From positions 346,285,617 to 346,349,616 of the forward strand of contig NC_061513.1 in assembly GCF_022539505.1 (NCBI RefSeq): a DNA stretch of 64,000 nt, in the 5' to 3' direction. Positions 1 through 11,179 of the stretch are shown in pieces. The DNA is from Lolium rigidum (taxonomy: Eukaryota; Streptophyta; Magnoliopsida; Poales; Poaceae). Position 1 is the stretch's first letter, and every line of letters starts with the position of its first letter. Below the pieces are notes generated by a model. The model saw only the letters and a list, made by a program, of their open reading frames with translations, was not told the DNA's origin and ran no database searches. The position numbers were made by a program, and so were the translations under genes.

Positions 1-1592
1 AATTGTTGTGCTCAAATAAGATCATGTTTAAGCTCTTGCATCATGTACTTTGCACCTATTAATGAAGAAATACCATAGAGCTTGTTGAAATTTGGTTTGC
101 ATGATTGGTCTCTCTAAAGTCTAGATATTTTCTGGTGAGGGTTTGAACAACAAGGAAGACAGTGTAGAGTCTTATAATGCTTGCAATATGTTCTTATGTA
201 AGTTTTGTTGTATCTTGGTTCATACTTGTGTTTGCTTCAAACAACCTTGCTAGCCTAAGCCTTGTATTGAGAGGGATTACTTCTCGTGCATCCAAATCCT
301 TGAGACAAAAACTATGCCATTTGTGTCCACCATACCTACCTACTACATGGTATTTCTCTGCCATACCAAAGTAAATTGCTTGAGTGCTACCTTTAAAATT
401 CCATTCTTTGTCTTTGCAATATATAGCTCACGGGAAAAATAGCTTAAAAACTATTGTGGTATTGAATATGTACTTATGTATCTTATTTCTTATAAGTTGC
501 TTTGTTGAATGGTAACCATGTTCCTGGGGACGCCATCAACTATTTCACCCTGTTGAATATCGTGTGAGTTGCCATGCATGTTCGTCTTGTCTGAAGTAAG
601 GGAGATTTATCATGATCAAATGGTTTGAGTATGCATATTGTTAGACAAGAACATTGGGCCGCTAACTAAAGCCATGATCCATGGTGGAAGTTTCAGTTTG
701 GACAACAATCCTCAATCTCATATGAGAATATTATATGTTGTTGAATGCTCATGCATTAAAGAGGAGTCCATTATCTGTTGTCTATGTTGTCCCGGTATGG
801 ATGTCTAAGTTGAGAATAATCAAAAGCGACAAATCCAATGCGAGCTTTCTCCTTAGATCTTTGTACAGGCGGCATAGAGGTACCCCTTTGTGACACTTGG
901 TTGAAACATATGCTATGCAATGATAATCCATGTAATCCAAGCTAATTAGGACAAGGTGCGGGCACTATTGGTATACTATGCATGAGGCTTGCAACTTATA
1001 TGATATCTTATACATAACACATATGAATTATTACTACCGTTGACAAAATTGTTTCTATGTTTTTAAAATAAAAGCTCTAGCACAAATATACCAATCCCTG
1101 CTTCCCTCTGCGAAGGGCCATTCTTTTACTTATTGTTGAGTCAGTTTACCTACTTCTTTTTATCTTAGAAGCAAACACTTGTGTCAACTGTGTGCATTGA
1201 TTCTTACGTGTTTACCTATTGCACTTGTTATATTGCTTTATGATGACAACTATCCATGAGATATACATGTTACAAGTTGAAAGCAATTGCTGAAACTTAA
1301 TCATCCTTTGTGTTGCTTCAAAACTTTCTACTAAGAATCTATTGCTTTATGAGTTAACTCTTATGCAAGTCTTATCGATGCTTGTCTTGAAAGTACTATT
1401 CATGAAAAGTCTTTGCTATATGATTCAGTTGTTTAATCATTGTCTTCACCATTGCTTCAAATCACTTCATTCATCACATATGCTTTACAATAGTATATAT
1501 TGATCAAGATTATGATAGCATGTCACTTTAGAAATTATCTTTGTTATCATTTACCTACTCGAGGGCGAGTAGGAACTAAGCTTGGGGATGCT
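1..1592 (+). mobile_element. 3' internal region of a Ty3/gypsy LTR retrotransposon (5' part outside window)
   Basis: No coding potential of note; the reading frames are short and broken. The stretch runs without a break into a purine-rich tract and then a 3' LTR, so it is the untranslated tail between pol and the 3' LTR of a plus-oriented gypsy element. Several phrases (for example around 300-420 and 660-960) match what I remember of Sabrina/Fatima-type elements of Triticeae. The family name is from memory and tentative; the LTR-element reading is firm because of the polypurine tract and LTR that follow. Confidence 0.75.
1578..1592 (+). other. Polypurine tract of the gypsy element
   Basis: The sequence AAGCTTGGGGATGCT lies directly before the LTR start TGATACATC. 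It is the usual position and composition of the plus-strand primer for reverse transcription and fixes the element in the plus orientation. Confidence 0.75.
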
Positions 1593-3043
1593 TGATACAT
1601 CTCAAACGTATCTATAATTTCTTATGTTCCATGCTACTTTTATGATGATACTCACATGTTTTATACACACTTTATGTCATTATTATGCATTTTCCGGAAC
1701 TAACCTATTAACGAGATGCCGAAGGGCCAGTTGCTGTTTTCTGCTGTTTTTGGTTCCAGAAATCCTACAAAGGAAATATTCTCGGAATTGGACGAAATCA
1801 ATGCCCAGGGTCCTATTTTTCCCGGAAGCTTCCAGAGCACCGAAGAGGGACCAGAGGGGAGCCCAGGGGGCCCCACCCCACATGGCGGCGCGGCCAAGGG
1901 GGGCACCCCCTAGTGTGTGGGTCCACCAGGACTCCTCCGAGGCTGCCCTTCCGCCTACTTAAAGCCTCCGTCGCGAAAGCCCTAAAACAATAAGCCACGA
2001 TACTAGAAAAGTTCCAGAGCCGCCGCCATCGCGTAGCCAAGATTCGGGGGACAGAAGTCTCTGTTCCGGCATGCCGCCAGGATGGGGAAGTGCCCCCGGA
2101 AGGCATCTCCATCGACACCACCACCATCTTCATCGCCGTTGTTGTCTCCCATGATGAGGAGGGAGTAGTTCTCCCCCGAGGCTGAGGGCTCTACCGGTAG
2201 CTATGTGGTTCATCTCTCTCTCCCATGTGATCTTTATGTGATCATGAGCTTTGTATCACTATTAATCTATGAGCTACTCTAGTGATGTTATTAAAGTAGT
2301 CTATTCCTCCTCCATGATGTAATGTTGACAGTGTGTGCATCATGTAGTACTTGGTGTAGGTTATGATTGTAATCTCTTGTAGATTATGAAGTTAACTATT
2401 ACTATGATAGTATTGATGCGATCTATTCCCCCTTTCATAGCTATTGTTGACGAGTGTGTATGCTATGTTAGTACTCGGTCTAAATTGCAACGGTCTATTA
2501 TGCACTCTAAAGGTTACTTAAATATGAACTCCGGATGTTGTGGAGCTTGTTAACTCCGGCTTGAGGTGTGCTTTTATAGCCCTACACAATGAATGGTGTT
2601 TGTTATCCAACAAGAGAGCGTAGAGTAGTTTTATTATGTGATCATTGTTGAGAGTGTCCACTAGTGAAAGTAGGATCCCTAGGCCTTGTTTCCAAATACC
2701 GAATCATCGTTTATTTACTGTTCTACTGCATGTTCGCTTGCTGCCATTTTTATTTCAGATTGCAATTACTACTTATAATCATCCATATCACTTGCATTTT
2801 ACTATCTCTTCGCCGAACTAGTGCACCTATACATCTGAAAAGTGTATTGGGTGTGTTGGGGACACAAGAGACTTCTTGTATCGTAATTGCAGGGTTGCTT
2901 GAGAGGGATATCTTTGACCTCTACCTCCAGGAGTTCGATAAACCTTGGGTGATTCACTTAAGGGAAACTTGCTGCTGTTCTACAAACCTCTGCTCTTGGA
3001 GGCCCAACACTGTCTACAGGAATAGAAGTGTGCGTAGACATCA
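1593..3043 (+). repeat. 3' LTR, Ty3/gypsy (Sabrina/Fatima-like)
   Basis: Begins TGATACATCTCAAACG and ends GTAGACATCA, giving the TG...CA ends of an LTR of 1451 bp. A TATA-like TACTTAAAG lies at 1956-1964 after a GC-rich stretch, a plausible promoter and start of R. The 5 bp after the end (ATAGG) would be the target duplication, but its partner is outside the window. ORFs called at 1624-2133 on both strands are GC-rich LTR sequence and not genes. Confidence 0.85.
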
Positions 3044-5028
3044 ATAGGACACATGACAAGAACACAACTCAAGTCTAGCATAAGGGAGAAGGCAAAATAA
3101 AATAGGTGAGCGACTCCTGCAAAGACAGGAGTTTAGGAAATGGTTGCCTGTTAAAGGTTGCCGAGGAACATCCGGAGGACTTGTCGTATCTCACATCACC
3201 ACTTCGCGATCCTATCCGGGAAGAAGCAAATACTGGAAAAACAACGGGTGCAAGTCTTACTACTACGGATAAAGAAGATCCAACATGATCAAAATGATAT
3301 GCATGACATGGCAGCGATGGTGCAATGCAACTTATCCAATTTAAGTGGAACCGGAGTCCGGACAAACAAATTAAGGTTGGAGTTGCATTTCTACCAGCAA
3401 ATTTAAGTGTTGGTTAGAATTGCATAACATGGCAGGTGTGAGATACTTCAATATTAAACGGAGCGGGGAAATCCTAGTCGGTGTCCGAAAAACTCCGCAT
3501 ATATGTGAGGTGAACATGATTAACTTTCACGTCGCGACATGATGCGTCATGCAAACAGGTATATGAATGGCATATTCATGTTCATCACATTTTTCTGATC
3601 AATTTTTATATATAACACTTTTTATTTTGAACTACCATTTAAAAGATATTAATAGATTGGTTTCTAGTATTTAAATATAGAGAAAAGGGTTTATTTTAAT
3701 TAGAAAAGGGCTCAGATTTGATTTCCAGAAAGGGGGGAGGACCCCGGGTTCATTTCATAAATAGGCAGGGGGGTTTTGCAAGAAACCAGCAGAGGAAGGG
3801 GCTGCGGGTTCAGAACTAAAACATGATAGGGGGTTTTCTGCAAAAGGTAACGGTATCTGGATCTGGCGTTGTTTCTCACCGAGGGGGAGGCGAGACACAA
3901 AGACTGACGAGCAGGTCCCGCTGGCCACATTGGCATGCCGATGTGGCGAACCATGTGAGCACGCGCCGAACCTATTCGACGAAAAGAGTGCCGGACGCGT
4001 TCCGACGCGGTGGTCACCGCGGCACAGCCGACGAGCGCGCGGGCGATGTGGAGGCTCCTTGGACGCGTGTGTGGGCGCCTTCGATGCGTCTCGATGTCAC
4101 GGACGAGCAGATGGTGGCAGAGTCGTCGGGGAGGCGTCGGAGAGGCATCAGCGGCGAGTAGGTGCGGGCATGGCGCCGGCATCGACGGTAAGGAAGCAAA
4201 CCAGGAAACAAAAGGAGAGGGGGATGCCCAGGGGTTTCGCGTTCTCACCATGAAGCTCAACATGTCGACGCCGTGGCCGGAGGAGGAAGGGGTTCGTCGG
4301 AATTTGGAGAATCTGACAACCGGTGCTGATGGAGAACGAGGTCGTTGGCGGCGCGAGGGAGGAAAGAGGGGAAGGACGCTAGGGTTCGGGAGGCTCCGAG
4401 TGGGGTTACAAGGGGGGAAGGGCGAGCAGGTGAGGAGGAGATGGTGGCAGACAGCGATGGGGGGCTCACGCACGCTCTCTGCGTGACGAGCTGGAGAAGA
4501 CGATAGAGGGAGAAGATCCTTTTCCCACCGAATGGGTACGGGCCTGACTAGGTGGGTTGGGCTACCGGAACTGCTGTGCTGGGAAAACCTGCGCGGGAGG
4601 AAGAGAAAGAGAGGCCGGGCTGGACTGAGGGAAGGGAGTAGAGAGCTGGGCCGGAGAGAAACCTATATTAGAGGTTTAGGGTTTTCTTTTTCTCCTTTTC
4701 TTTTCAAAACTGATTACTAAGGTGAGAAAGAGATTCAAAAATTATTTGTTAAAATATTTATTTTAGTTGTGACCAAACAAAACATATTTTTATTCCAAAA
4801 ATAATTGTTGAACAAGATTAATTATAAAATAGAGATTATGAGAGGGGGAGATTAGAGCTTTATTATTATTGGAAAAGATAAGAGAAAGAGGGATTTTTAA
4901 AATAAACATATGAGAGGGAAAACAACAAGATAGGGTTTATAAAAAATAATTTTATTTGTTGAAAAACATGGTTGATGTGATGCATATGCCATGATGATGC
5001 ATAAAAGGAAAACATAGACACCTCTAAT
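3044..5028. other. Unassigned stretch, probably old LTR-type repeat; no gene seen
   Basis: Composite of AT-rich flanks (3400-3710 and 4720-5028) around a GC-rich core (about 3730-4680). The core gives overlapping open frames on both strands, including 3712-4473 minus (253 codons, rich in Pro, Arg and Ser), but without a recognisable domain and with the shape of GC-rich leader sequence. The AT/GC/AT profile is like the solo LTR at 30555-35167. I could not find matching TG...CA ends or a target duplication, so I leave it unclassified. Confidence 0.4.
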
Positions 5029-5240
5029 ATTGGTAGCCTGCATTCGACTTGGCTCGCATCGGGCTAACAATTTTTGGCCAGCCGCATTGTTGTAGGAACC
5101 GGTTCTCAAAGCAGCGTTGGGCCATGCCCTGGAGGAATGCCTGGTTCGGCAGTTTCCAGCGGTGCAGGCAAATCTCAACGGCGCCTGATGCAAACGGGAA
5201 TCTTCGATGCACGTGCGGAGTCAAGAATGGAGATGGCGGG
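5029..5240. other. Left fragment of the old unit split by the 23.7 kb gypsy element
   Basis: This sequence is interrupted at 5240/5241 by the left LTR and resumes at 28981. The flanking pentamers are GCGGG (5236-5240) and GTGGG (28981-28985), a target duplication with one change. Near its left edge it reads GCCTGCATTCG (from about 5036), and the reverse complement of the same 11-mer is at about 36350-36360, so these may be the two ends of one old transposon. No coding sequence is seen here. Confidence 0.45.
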
Positions 5241-5783
5241 TGTCGAGGGTACTTCTCGGCAATGCCCTCCGTAAGGGGCTTAGGGTAGATGGAATCCTGT
5301 AGACGAACACGAGACATCGGTTATCAAACAAGCGGGGAGAGCGATTTACCCAGGTCTGGGGCCCTCGATAAGGTAAAACCCTTATGTCCTGCCTGTCTGA
5401 TCTTGATTATGAAAATATCGGGTTACAATGGGGTGCCGAAGGTTTCGACTGTGATCTCGTCGAGAGACTAAGTTCTGTAATGACCTAGCTCTAGACTTGC
5501 GGTGGCTAAGTTTTCTAGGATTGCATGTGTCCCTCGGCAGCCCCTCTCCTGGCCCTTATGTTGGGGGCCAGGTCTCGAGAGTATTATCCGGGTACGACTA
5601 GGTTACAAAGAGTCTTAGTTCTAAACTTTCCTTGTATTCTTCGTCTCGTTGTATTGTTCTTCAAGAATTCTTCTTTCGAACCGACGTAGCAGGCCACGTG
5701 GCCATCGAGTGCCTTCACGGGCCCCTGGTTGGGCCGCAAGAGGTAGTGCAACATTAGTTACCCGAAGGGTAATGCCCACATCA
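5241..5783 (-). repeat. 3' LTR (left copy) of the 23.7 kb gypsy element
   Basis: 543 bp, TGTCGAGGG...CACATCA. It aligns along its length with 28461-28980 but with clear differences: a segment around 5405-5450 is replaced by a shorter one in the right copy, and there are many point changes. Because the element lies on the minus strand, this left copy is its 3' LTR. Confidence 0.9.
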
Positions 5784-5796
5784 GTAGCCCCCGAGT
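5784..5796 (-). other. Polypurine tract of the 23.7 kb gypsy element
   Basis: Plus-strand GTAGCCCCCGAGT, i.e. ACTCGGGGGCTAC on the coding strand, immediately before the 3' LTR. The same 13-mer (14-mer with an extra C in the second) recurs at 5932-5944, 6254-6267 and 6420-6432 inside hairpin modules. Confidence 0.75.
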
Positions 5797-5900
5797 GCTT
5801 GGCCGAAGATACTTCGGGCAGGGACTAAAGCATGTCTTCTGTTGAATGTCCACCTTAACTTATAGATCTTGACCTCCTTGTAATAGTAGCGTTTTCTTTT

Positions 5901-6466
5901 ATCGGGTGCGTGTTCAGCACTCCCGATGGGAGTAGCCCCCGAGTCTAGGTACGAATGCTTGCATACGTGCGTAGACTCAAGTTGTACTACTCGAATGTTT
6001 TTCTTCTGCCGAAACTTTATTCAAATTTCTATGGTCATCCATATGTCTCCTTTTATCGGGTCTTCATTTCTTCCAAGCAATATTTAGTACGTAAGGGATA
6101 TTGAGTAACATGCCCGGTTTTTACTGGTTAACTGCCGATGGCAAAACAACATTATCCTACACATAATCAAGTCCCCGAGCATGATTCTGTACTGCGCAAA
6201 AATCTTCGAGTTCATAACTTTTATCGGGTGTGCACTCAGTGCTCCCGATAGGAGTAGCCCCCCGAGTCTGGGCGCGGATGCTTGCAACCGAGTGCAGACT
6301 TTAGCCCAAATCACTTTGAAAATTTCAACCTTTCTTCAGATACTTCTGATGAAATCTTTCTTATAAAAAGTCTTCGAGCCCAAATTATGTCGGGTGCGCG
6401 TTCAGCGCTCCCGATGGGAGTAGCCCCCGAGTCTAGGTGCGGATGTTTGCATACGTGTGTAGACTC
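5901..6466 (+). repeat. Three hairpin modules, each with an internal copy of the polypurine tract
   Basis: Modules lie at 5901-5978, 6223-6301 and 6390-6466. Each has a first stem (ATCGGG...CCCGAT), a copy of the polypurine-tract sequence, then a 38 nt stem-loop at 5941-5978, 6264-6301 and 6429-6466. In the second stem, pair 7-32 is A-T in modules 1 and 3 and G-C in module 2, a compensatory change. Several differences are G-T pairs on the plus strand, which stay paired as U-G in a plus-strand RNA but become A/C mismatches in the minus-strand RNA. The modules sit between the 3' LTR and the antisense gene, that is, upstream of that gene. Function is unknown. Confidence 0.7.
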
Positions 6467-6874
6467 AAGCCGAACCACTCGATAGTTTTAATTTCCTTCG
6501 GATGCTCCATGTGTAATCGATACTTCTGATGACATCATTGGTGACGTAGCAACTGCTGCGGTTTGATTGACAGGACGTGACATGACGGGCCCACCCTACT
6601 TCTGCGCGGTCAGTTTAGGAAATGACCAGTATTTGTGCGGTTATCAAGACGTATCCTCGATTTTCGCGCACAATGATGAAAAGGGATCCTTTAATAAATC
6701 GTAGGCAACGACACGTGGCCACCCAATCTGAAACTCCCTTTAGTTTATAATCTCAGAGGGCAGATTTTACCCTTTACATGCTTTCTTGTTGCATCATTTC
6801 TTCCTCGTTCATCCTCCTCTCTTGCAACCGCTGCGCCCCCGCTGCCGCTTTTTAGATCTTCTTCAGATCTCACG
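5979..6874 (+). promoter_or_regulatory. Presumed promoter/leader region of the antisense gene
   Basis: Non-coding sequence between the hairpin modules and the ATG at 6875. It includes an AT-rich stretch with TTTATAATC near 6745, followed by a C/T-rich segment of leader type (6780-6860). No clear TATA box can be singled out. For the gypsy element itself this is the 3' untranslated region. The regulatory role is inferred from position only. Confidence 0.35.
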
Positions 6875-7004
6875 ATGGTGAAGAAGAGGAACCTCACTCT
6901 CGCCGCCAGCGCTACGACTAGCGGTGCCGCCACCAAGGCTACACCAAGCGCATCGAAGAGAGGTGCGTCGAATGTGCCTCCCCTAGCTCCTGCCGCCGCC
7001 CGCG

Positions 7005-7904
7005 CCGAAAAGCTCCACAGCTGGACCCGCGCTCGGCGATTGGCCGGTTTCTACAACCACGAAGCCCGATGAGAAGAGGGCTCGGAGCCTCGGCATAATC
7101 TCTACCGAAGAGGGGAATTTCATTCTCCCAGGTGCGGCTTCGCGGCCCAATCCCCCCGCCGGTTTTACTGTGATGTTCTTATCTTTCTTGTATCGAGGTC
7201 TTTCCCTTCCTGCTCATGAATTCCTCCGTCGCCTCCTCCGTGTGTATGAGATCCAATTGTGGCAGTTAACCCCCAATTCAATCCTCCATCTTGCTATCTT
7301 TATCACCCTATGTGAGTATTTCCTGGGCATCGAGCCTCATTTTGGTTTGTGGAAGAAAATCTTCTTTGTGAAGAGATATAACTGTAGTGGCGGGTCTTCC
7401 GTCATTGGCGGAGTTGGATTTGTCATCCGCAAAGAGGTTAACTATTTCAACTTTCCAATGAAGGAATATTTCCAAGGATGGAGGTTGAAATGGTTCTACA
7501 TCAGAGATTCATCAGCAACCGACACCCAACTTCCTCGATTTACTGATGTCCTGGAGGTCGTGCCTAGGAAGTCCTAGAAGAATATCCTTTCACCCGATGA
7601 AAAGCCAACAACCGATAGATTATTCGAGAGATTTCTTCGGATCAAGGAATCCGATGGTCAAACCATGATAGGTACCGAGGTAGCCACCGTTTTCTTGGAC
7701 CGTCGAGTCCAGCCAGTTATGTCTAGGGCCCACCCGATGTGGTTGTATTCGGGCCCCAAGGACGGGACTAGAGTAAACGTTGCTGAATTATCCGAGAAGG
7801 AGCTGCTCGATGAAGTCAGACGCCTTAGTCATTTTAGCCAAGAAGACTTGATTCCACTTATATCCCTTCAACCGCCTTTCGATGCTGACCATCCACCGAC
7901 CGAG
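7005..7904 (+). pseudogene. Conserved N-terminal domain exon of the antisense gene
   Basis: Open from about 7005 in the frame of 7170-7577, then after the single TAG at 7575-7577 continuing in the same frame through 7665 to the donor at 7905 (GAG|GTGATT). Recognisable segments are GDWPVSTTTKPDEKRARSLG, then an extended hydrophobic helix-rich block (IQLWQLTPNSILHLAIFITL), then VGGVGFVIRKEVNYFNFPM and GWRLKWFYIRD. This is the part that defines the family in grass genomes. A one-base shift separates it from the start codon segment at 6875. Confidence 0.72.
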
Positions 7905-8693
7905 GTGATTTCTCCTTCGTGCTTGTATTTAACTTGCTGCTTCAAACCTTATAACTTCCATTATCCTTACTCGATTCTTTCGACAGTTCCCCGTAGCTCC
8001 CGAATGTTTTCAAGACTTGTCGAATGACACTCCTAAAGAAAGAAACTCTTCCGTCCTTGTAGAATCCCATGCTCAAGAAAATATAGATCCAGAAGATGAA
8101 AATGACGATCCGATGAATCCCGAAGCTTCTTCCACTGATCCTCAATCCCTTGCTGATGACATAAGTGACACGGCGGGGTCGATCCATGATGATGACGCTG
8201 ATTGCACTACCTTTGTTGATGCAACTGCGGAGAAGGCCGACGTGTTACCCTCAAAGAGATCGTCCGGCGGCTTTGCCGATGAAGACGATCTTTTTGATCT
8301 GTAAGTCCTTACTACTTACTCCAAAGTTATATTCTAATGAAGTTCATATGTATTCAACTCTCATTTATTCTAATTGATATTCTTGTAGTGATGAGGGTTT
8401 CATTGAGCCTCTTCCCAAGAAGGCCAAGATGAGCATCAGCAAGCCAGTTCCGGCAGCCTCGGAGGCTTCGGCTCCTGCCACAACCCCAGTAGCTCAAGTC
8501 TCAACAACTTCTTCCCTATCCAAAGGGAAGGAGATTCCTTCGACTGCCACAGCTATAGCTTCTCCTCCTGTGAAACCTGTAAGATGATAATACGTTCATC
8601 TCTGGTAGCTCCCGAGTGGGTCTTCATCAGATTATAAACTTTCTGAAAATTATTTCACTGCTTGATAATAGCCATCGTTTCTCATTTTCCTAG

Positions 8694-8976
8694 GATTTTC
8701 GAGCTGTTATTTCTTCCCTGGAGGTCTTCGCCTCCCAATATACTTCTCTTGAAACTGATAAAGCTCGACTGCAAAAAAAGGTCGAGTCTACTTCTTCAAA
8801 GCTGGAAGGCGCAATTAAAATTGCTGCCGAAGCCCGCCAAAATGTTGATTCCTTGAAGGATGAACTTTTGAAACTGAAGAGGAAGTTGAAGGACGAATAA
8901 ACTTTGAAGCTTGCTGCCGAAGCTCAAATGAATGAGAAGGATGATCTTCTTCACCAATCTGTTTTGGCCTTGCTCA
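8694..8976 (+). pseudogene. Coiled-coil exon of the antisense gene
   Basis: Follows an acceptor TTTTCCTAG (8685-8693) and ends at a donor CTCA|GTAATT. The translation has heptad-like spacing of Leu, Val and Ile with many Lys, Glu, Ala and Gln residues, typical of a coiled coil, and suggests self-association or partner binding. TAA at 8898-8900 interrupts it in frame; the frame is open again after it up to the donor, so the stop is probably a single point mutation. Confidence 0.6.
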
Positions 8977-9728
8977 GTAATTCTCATTGGCTTTCTTTTC
9001 GATTCTCCCTTTATTGACTCAATTTGTGGTTAACAAATTCTTCCTTTTCGTTCTTTGCAGAAGCTGCCGATATCCCTGCTGATGCTTTGGACAAGCTCCC
9101 GAATAATTCTCCTGCCAACGCTTTGTCGATGACCCTTGAGTCTCACAAAATTGTTCAAGCCCTTCTCCAGAAGAATAAAGGAGTCATGGCGAGGATGCAC
9201 TCGATGATTTTTCCCAAGGTCGACCAGAACAAAACTCTAGAACAACTAACAGATGCCTTTGATGTCGACACGAAGGAAGTTATCGAGGTATTCAAACGCA
9301 CCTCACGCACCTACGGCGCCCTCCTAGCTTTTCAGCTTACGATGGGTCATGGCTTCAAAGCCAATATTGAACAAATGACCAAGGAACTGCCAAAGGAACA
9401 AGATGGATGACTTATTGACTTAAATGTCATAAAACTTCAGCGCTCAAGTGTGCTCGCCAGCTCCTTGAATTGGTTTCGACAAACAAATCAACCACTGGCC
9501 CAAGGTTGTCAAATCAGACCCAAGCTCATTGACTTCTTTTTCGTTGAATTGTAATCTTGCTTGTTTTAAAACAATTTCCTGTCGTAAGACCTTGTGATTG
9601 TAACGAATTCCGTATTGACAATGTTGCCAGTACCCTCTTGTTATAATACTTTTAATTGCATGCTCCCGATGGGAGTGAATTCCAATGATGAACCCATATA
9701 ATCCATTGTGTTCTTAATAACCTTACAG

Positions 9729-10514
9729 GTGTTTCCTATACCCTCTTTTACCGAAGATTCTTCAGGTGCTTCATCTGAAAGTGATCGCCTTCAACGCATG
9801 AAAGCTCGGATCGCCCAGATGGAGAAAGATATGTGTGGTATTTATGCCTTGGCCGCTATCATGAAGAAGAAGGGCGAACTAGCCACCAACGCAGAGCGGT
9901 ATGCTCTTACTGAGTTGCACAAGGCCACCGAAATTTTGAATTGTAAGTGCCCTAACTTCCTGTTCTTTAACTTCTGTAATAATAAAGATATCCTCTTAGC
10001 TTTACTTCCTTCATTGCTTCTTGTAGTCATAGCCCTGAACCCATAAGAAGAGAACAAGCGTATTCATGAACACGTAAATGCCTTGACTCATCTTTCATCT
10101 GTTGTTGAGGTTTTTTGGAGGAGTCAATCAAAGGCTTCCACTGTCGCAAAGTTTCAGGATCGGGTGCAACAGGTGCACCAACTTTTTGACAAGTGTTATA
10201 CTGGCTTGAGGATAATCTGGAAGACCATGTTTCCTTTGGATGAGGTCCCTCCTACTTTGCTGACTTTGATGTCAAAGTTCAGTAACACCAGGAAGATCCG
10301 GAGCTTGATTCGAGCACAGCTTATTACGGGAGCTAAAGCTGCTTTTGCTCTTGTTCTTGTGCGGCATCCTTCCGCAGACTTGATGAGAATTGCTAACGCT
10401 GACGGTGAACTAGGGCCTCTATTTCCGAAGGTGGAGGTTCCTGCTACCATCGTTATTGAAAGACTTGAGGAATCTTCAATGGTAGTCGAAGAAACAAAGG
10501 CTCCACAAGAATAG
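9729..10514 (+). pseudogene. C-terminal exons of the antisense gene
   Basis: Two exons, 9729-9942 (acceptor ACCTTACAG, donor ATT|GTAAGT) and 10027-10514 (acceptor TTCTTGTAG). They join in frame. The second has an in-frame TAA near 10048-10050, then stays open to TAG at 10512-10514, with EVFWRSQSKASTVAKFQDRV and a helical repeat-like body. This block accompanies the Transposase_28-like part in related grass elements as I recall. It might be a separate gene with its own promoter; the 200 bp gap at 9533-9728 leaves this open. Confidence 0.55.
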
Positions 10515-10634
10515 TCCTGAGCTATGTTCCTGTTGTAAAGTAAAAATACTCCAATGCTTGCTGCACCCGATTGTCCGGATGCTTAAATTTAAACTGATTC
10601 ACCGAAAGGTGTATATATGTACCTCCTTTTTGTA
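10515..10634. other. 3' flank of the antisense gene up to the mariner insertion
   Basis: Short AT-rich tail after the antisense gene, ending at the TA target (10633-10634) of the mariner. No further feature is seen. Confidence 0.5.
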
Positions 10635-10660
10635 CTCCCTCCGTCCCGAAAAAAGTTGCG
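10635..10660 (+). repeat. Left terminal inverted repeat of the mariner
   Basis: 26 bp beginning CTCCCTCCGTCCCGAAAAAA. It matches the reverse complement of 14787-14812 at 24 of 26 positions. The Stowaway-type end is directly preceded by TA. Confidence 0.9.
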
Positions 10661-11179
10661 CGGGGGAGGAATAGTTTGATATGTTGACTGTTTTACAGAA
10701 ACCCCCTCTACACTTGGAATTCACTACAACGAAGTGCTCAGCTAAATCAGCGCATGCGATCAGCGCAGGCGATCCTCCGGTGATCCGGCCATGATCCGCG
10801 CTGCACGAGCTCGCCGGCGCCCTGCTCGAGCTCATCGGCGCCCTGCGCGATCCGCCGGTGATCCCGCCGTGATCTACGCTGCACGATCTTGCCGGCGCAC
10901 TCCACGAGCCGCCGCGACCAGCTAGACCTCCGGCAGCCGTCCTCCGCTCTGCTCTTCGTAGGAGGGGCCGCCGCAACCACGCGCAGGGACCGTTGTCCGC
11001 CGCACCTGAGCGAGGGCGTCCGCTCCTCCATCCTTGTCCACGCCAAGGAGGAAGGCAGCAACTGTTGCGGCTCCAGCTGCTCCTGTCTATTCGTCGCTGA
11101 AAGAGAGGTTACCATCAACTTTGGGCGATTAACATTGAATTAGCAGCTGTCAGAAATGGAATTAGCAGCTTTGTTTCGT

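Larger units (their letters stand above)
6875..10514 (+). pseudogene. Antisense gene of the gypsy element, Transposase_28 type (PF04195-like), about seven exons, broken
   Basis: Runs opposite to gag-pro. Exons inferred from frame and GT/AG borders: 6875-7904, 7987-8300, 8389-8578, 8694-8976, 9061-9532, 9729-9942, 10027-10514. Exon 1 carries the conserved domain annotated in grasses as putative gypsy-type transposon (FLRRLLRVYEIQLWQLTPNS and the following GLWKKIFFVKRY). Exon 2 is acidic, exon 3 is rich in Ser, Thr and Pro, exon 4 is coiled-coil-like and the later exons are helical. It is dead: a frameshift near 6985-7010, TAG at 7575-7577 (a TGG in relatives as I remember them), TAA at 8898-8900, an apparent frameshift near 9410-9440 and TAA at about 10048. 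Whether exons 6-7 belong to the same transcript is likely but not proven. The function of this family is not known; despite its name no transposase motif is visible. Confidence 0.72.
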
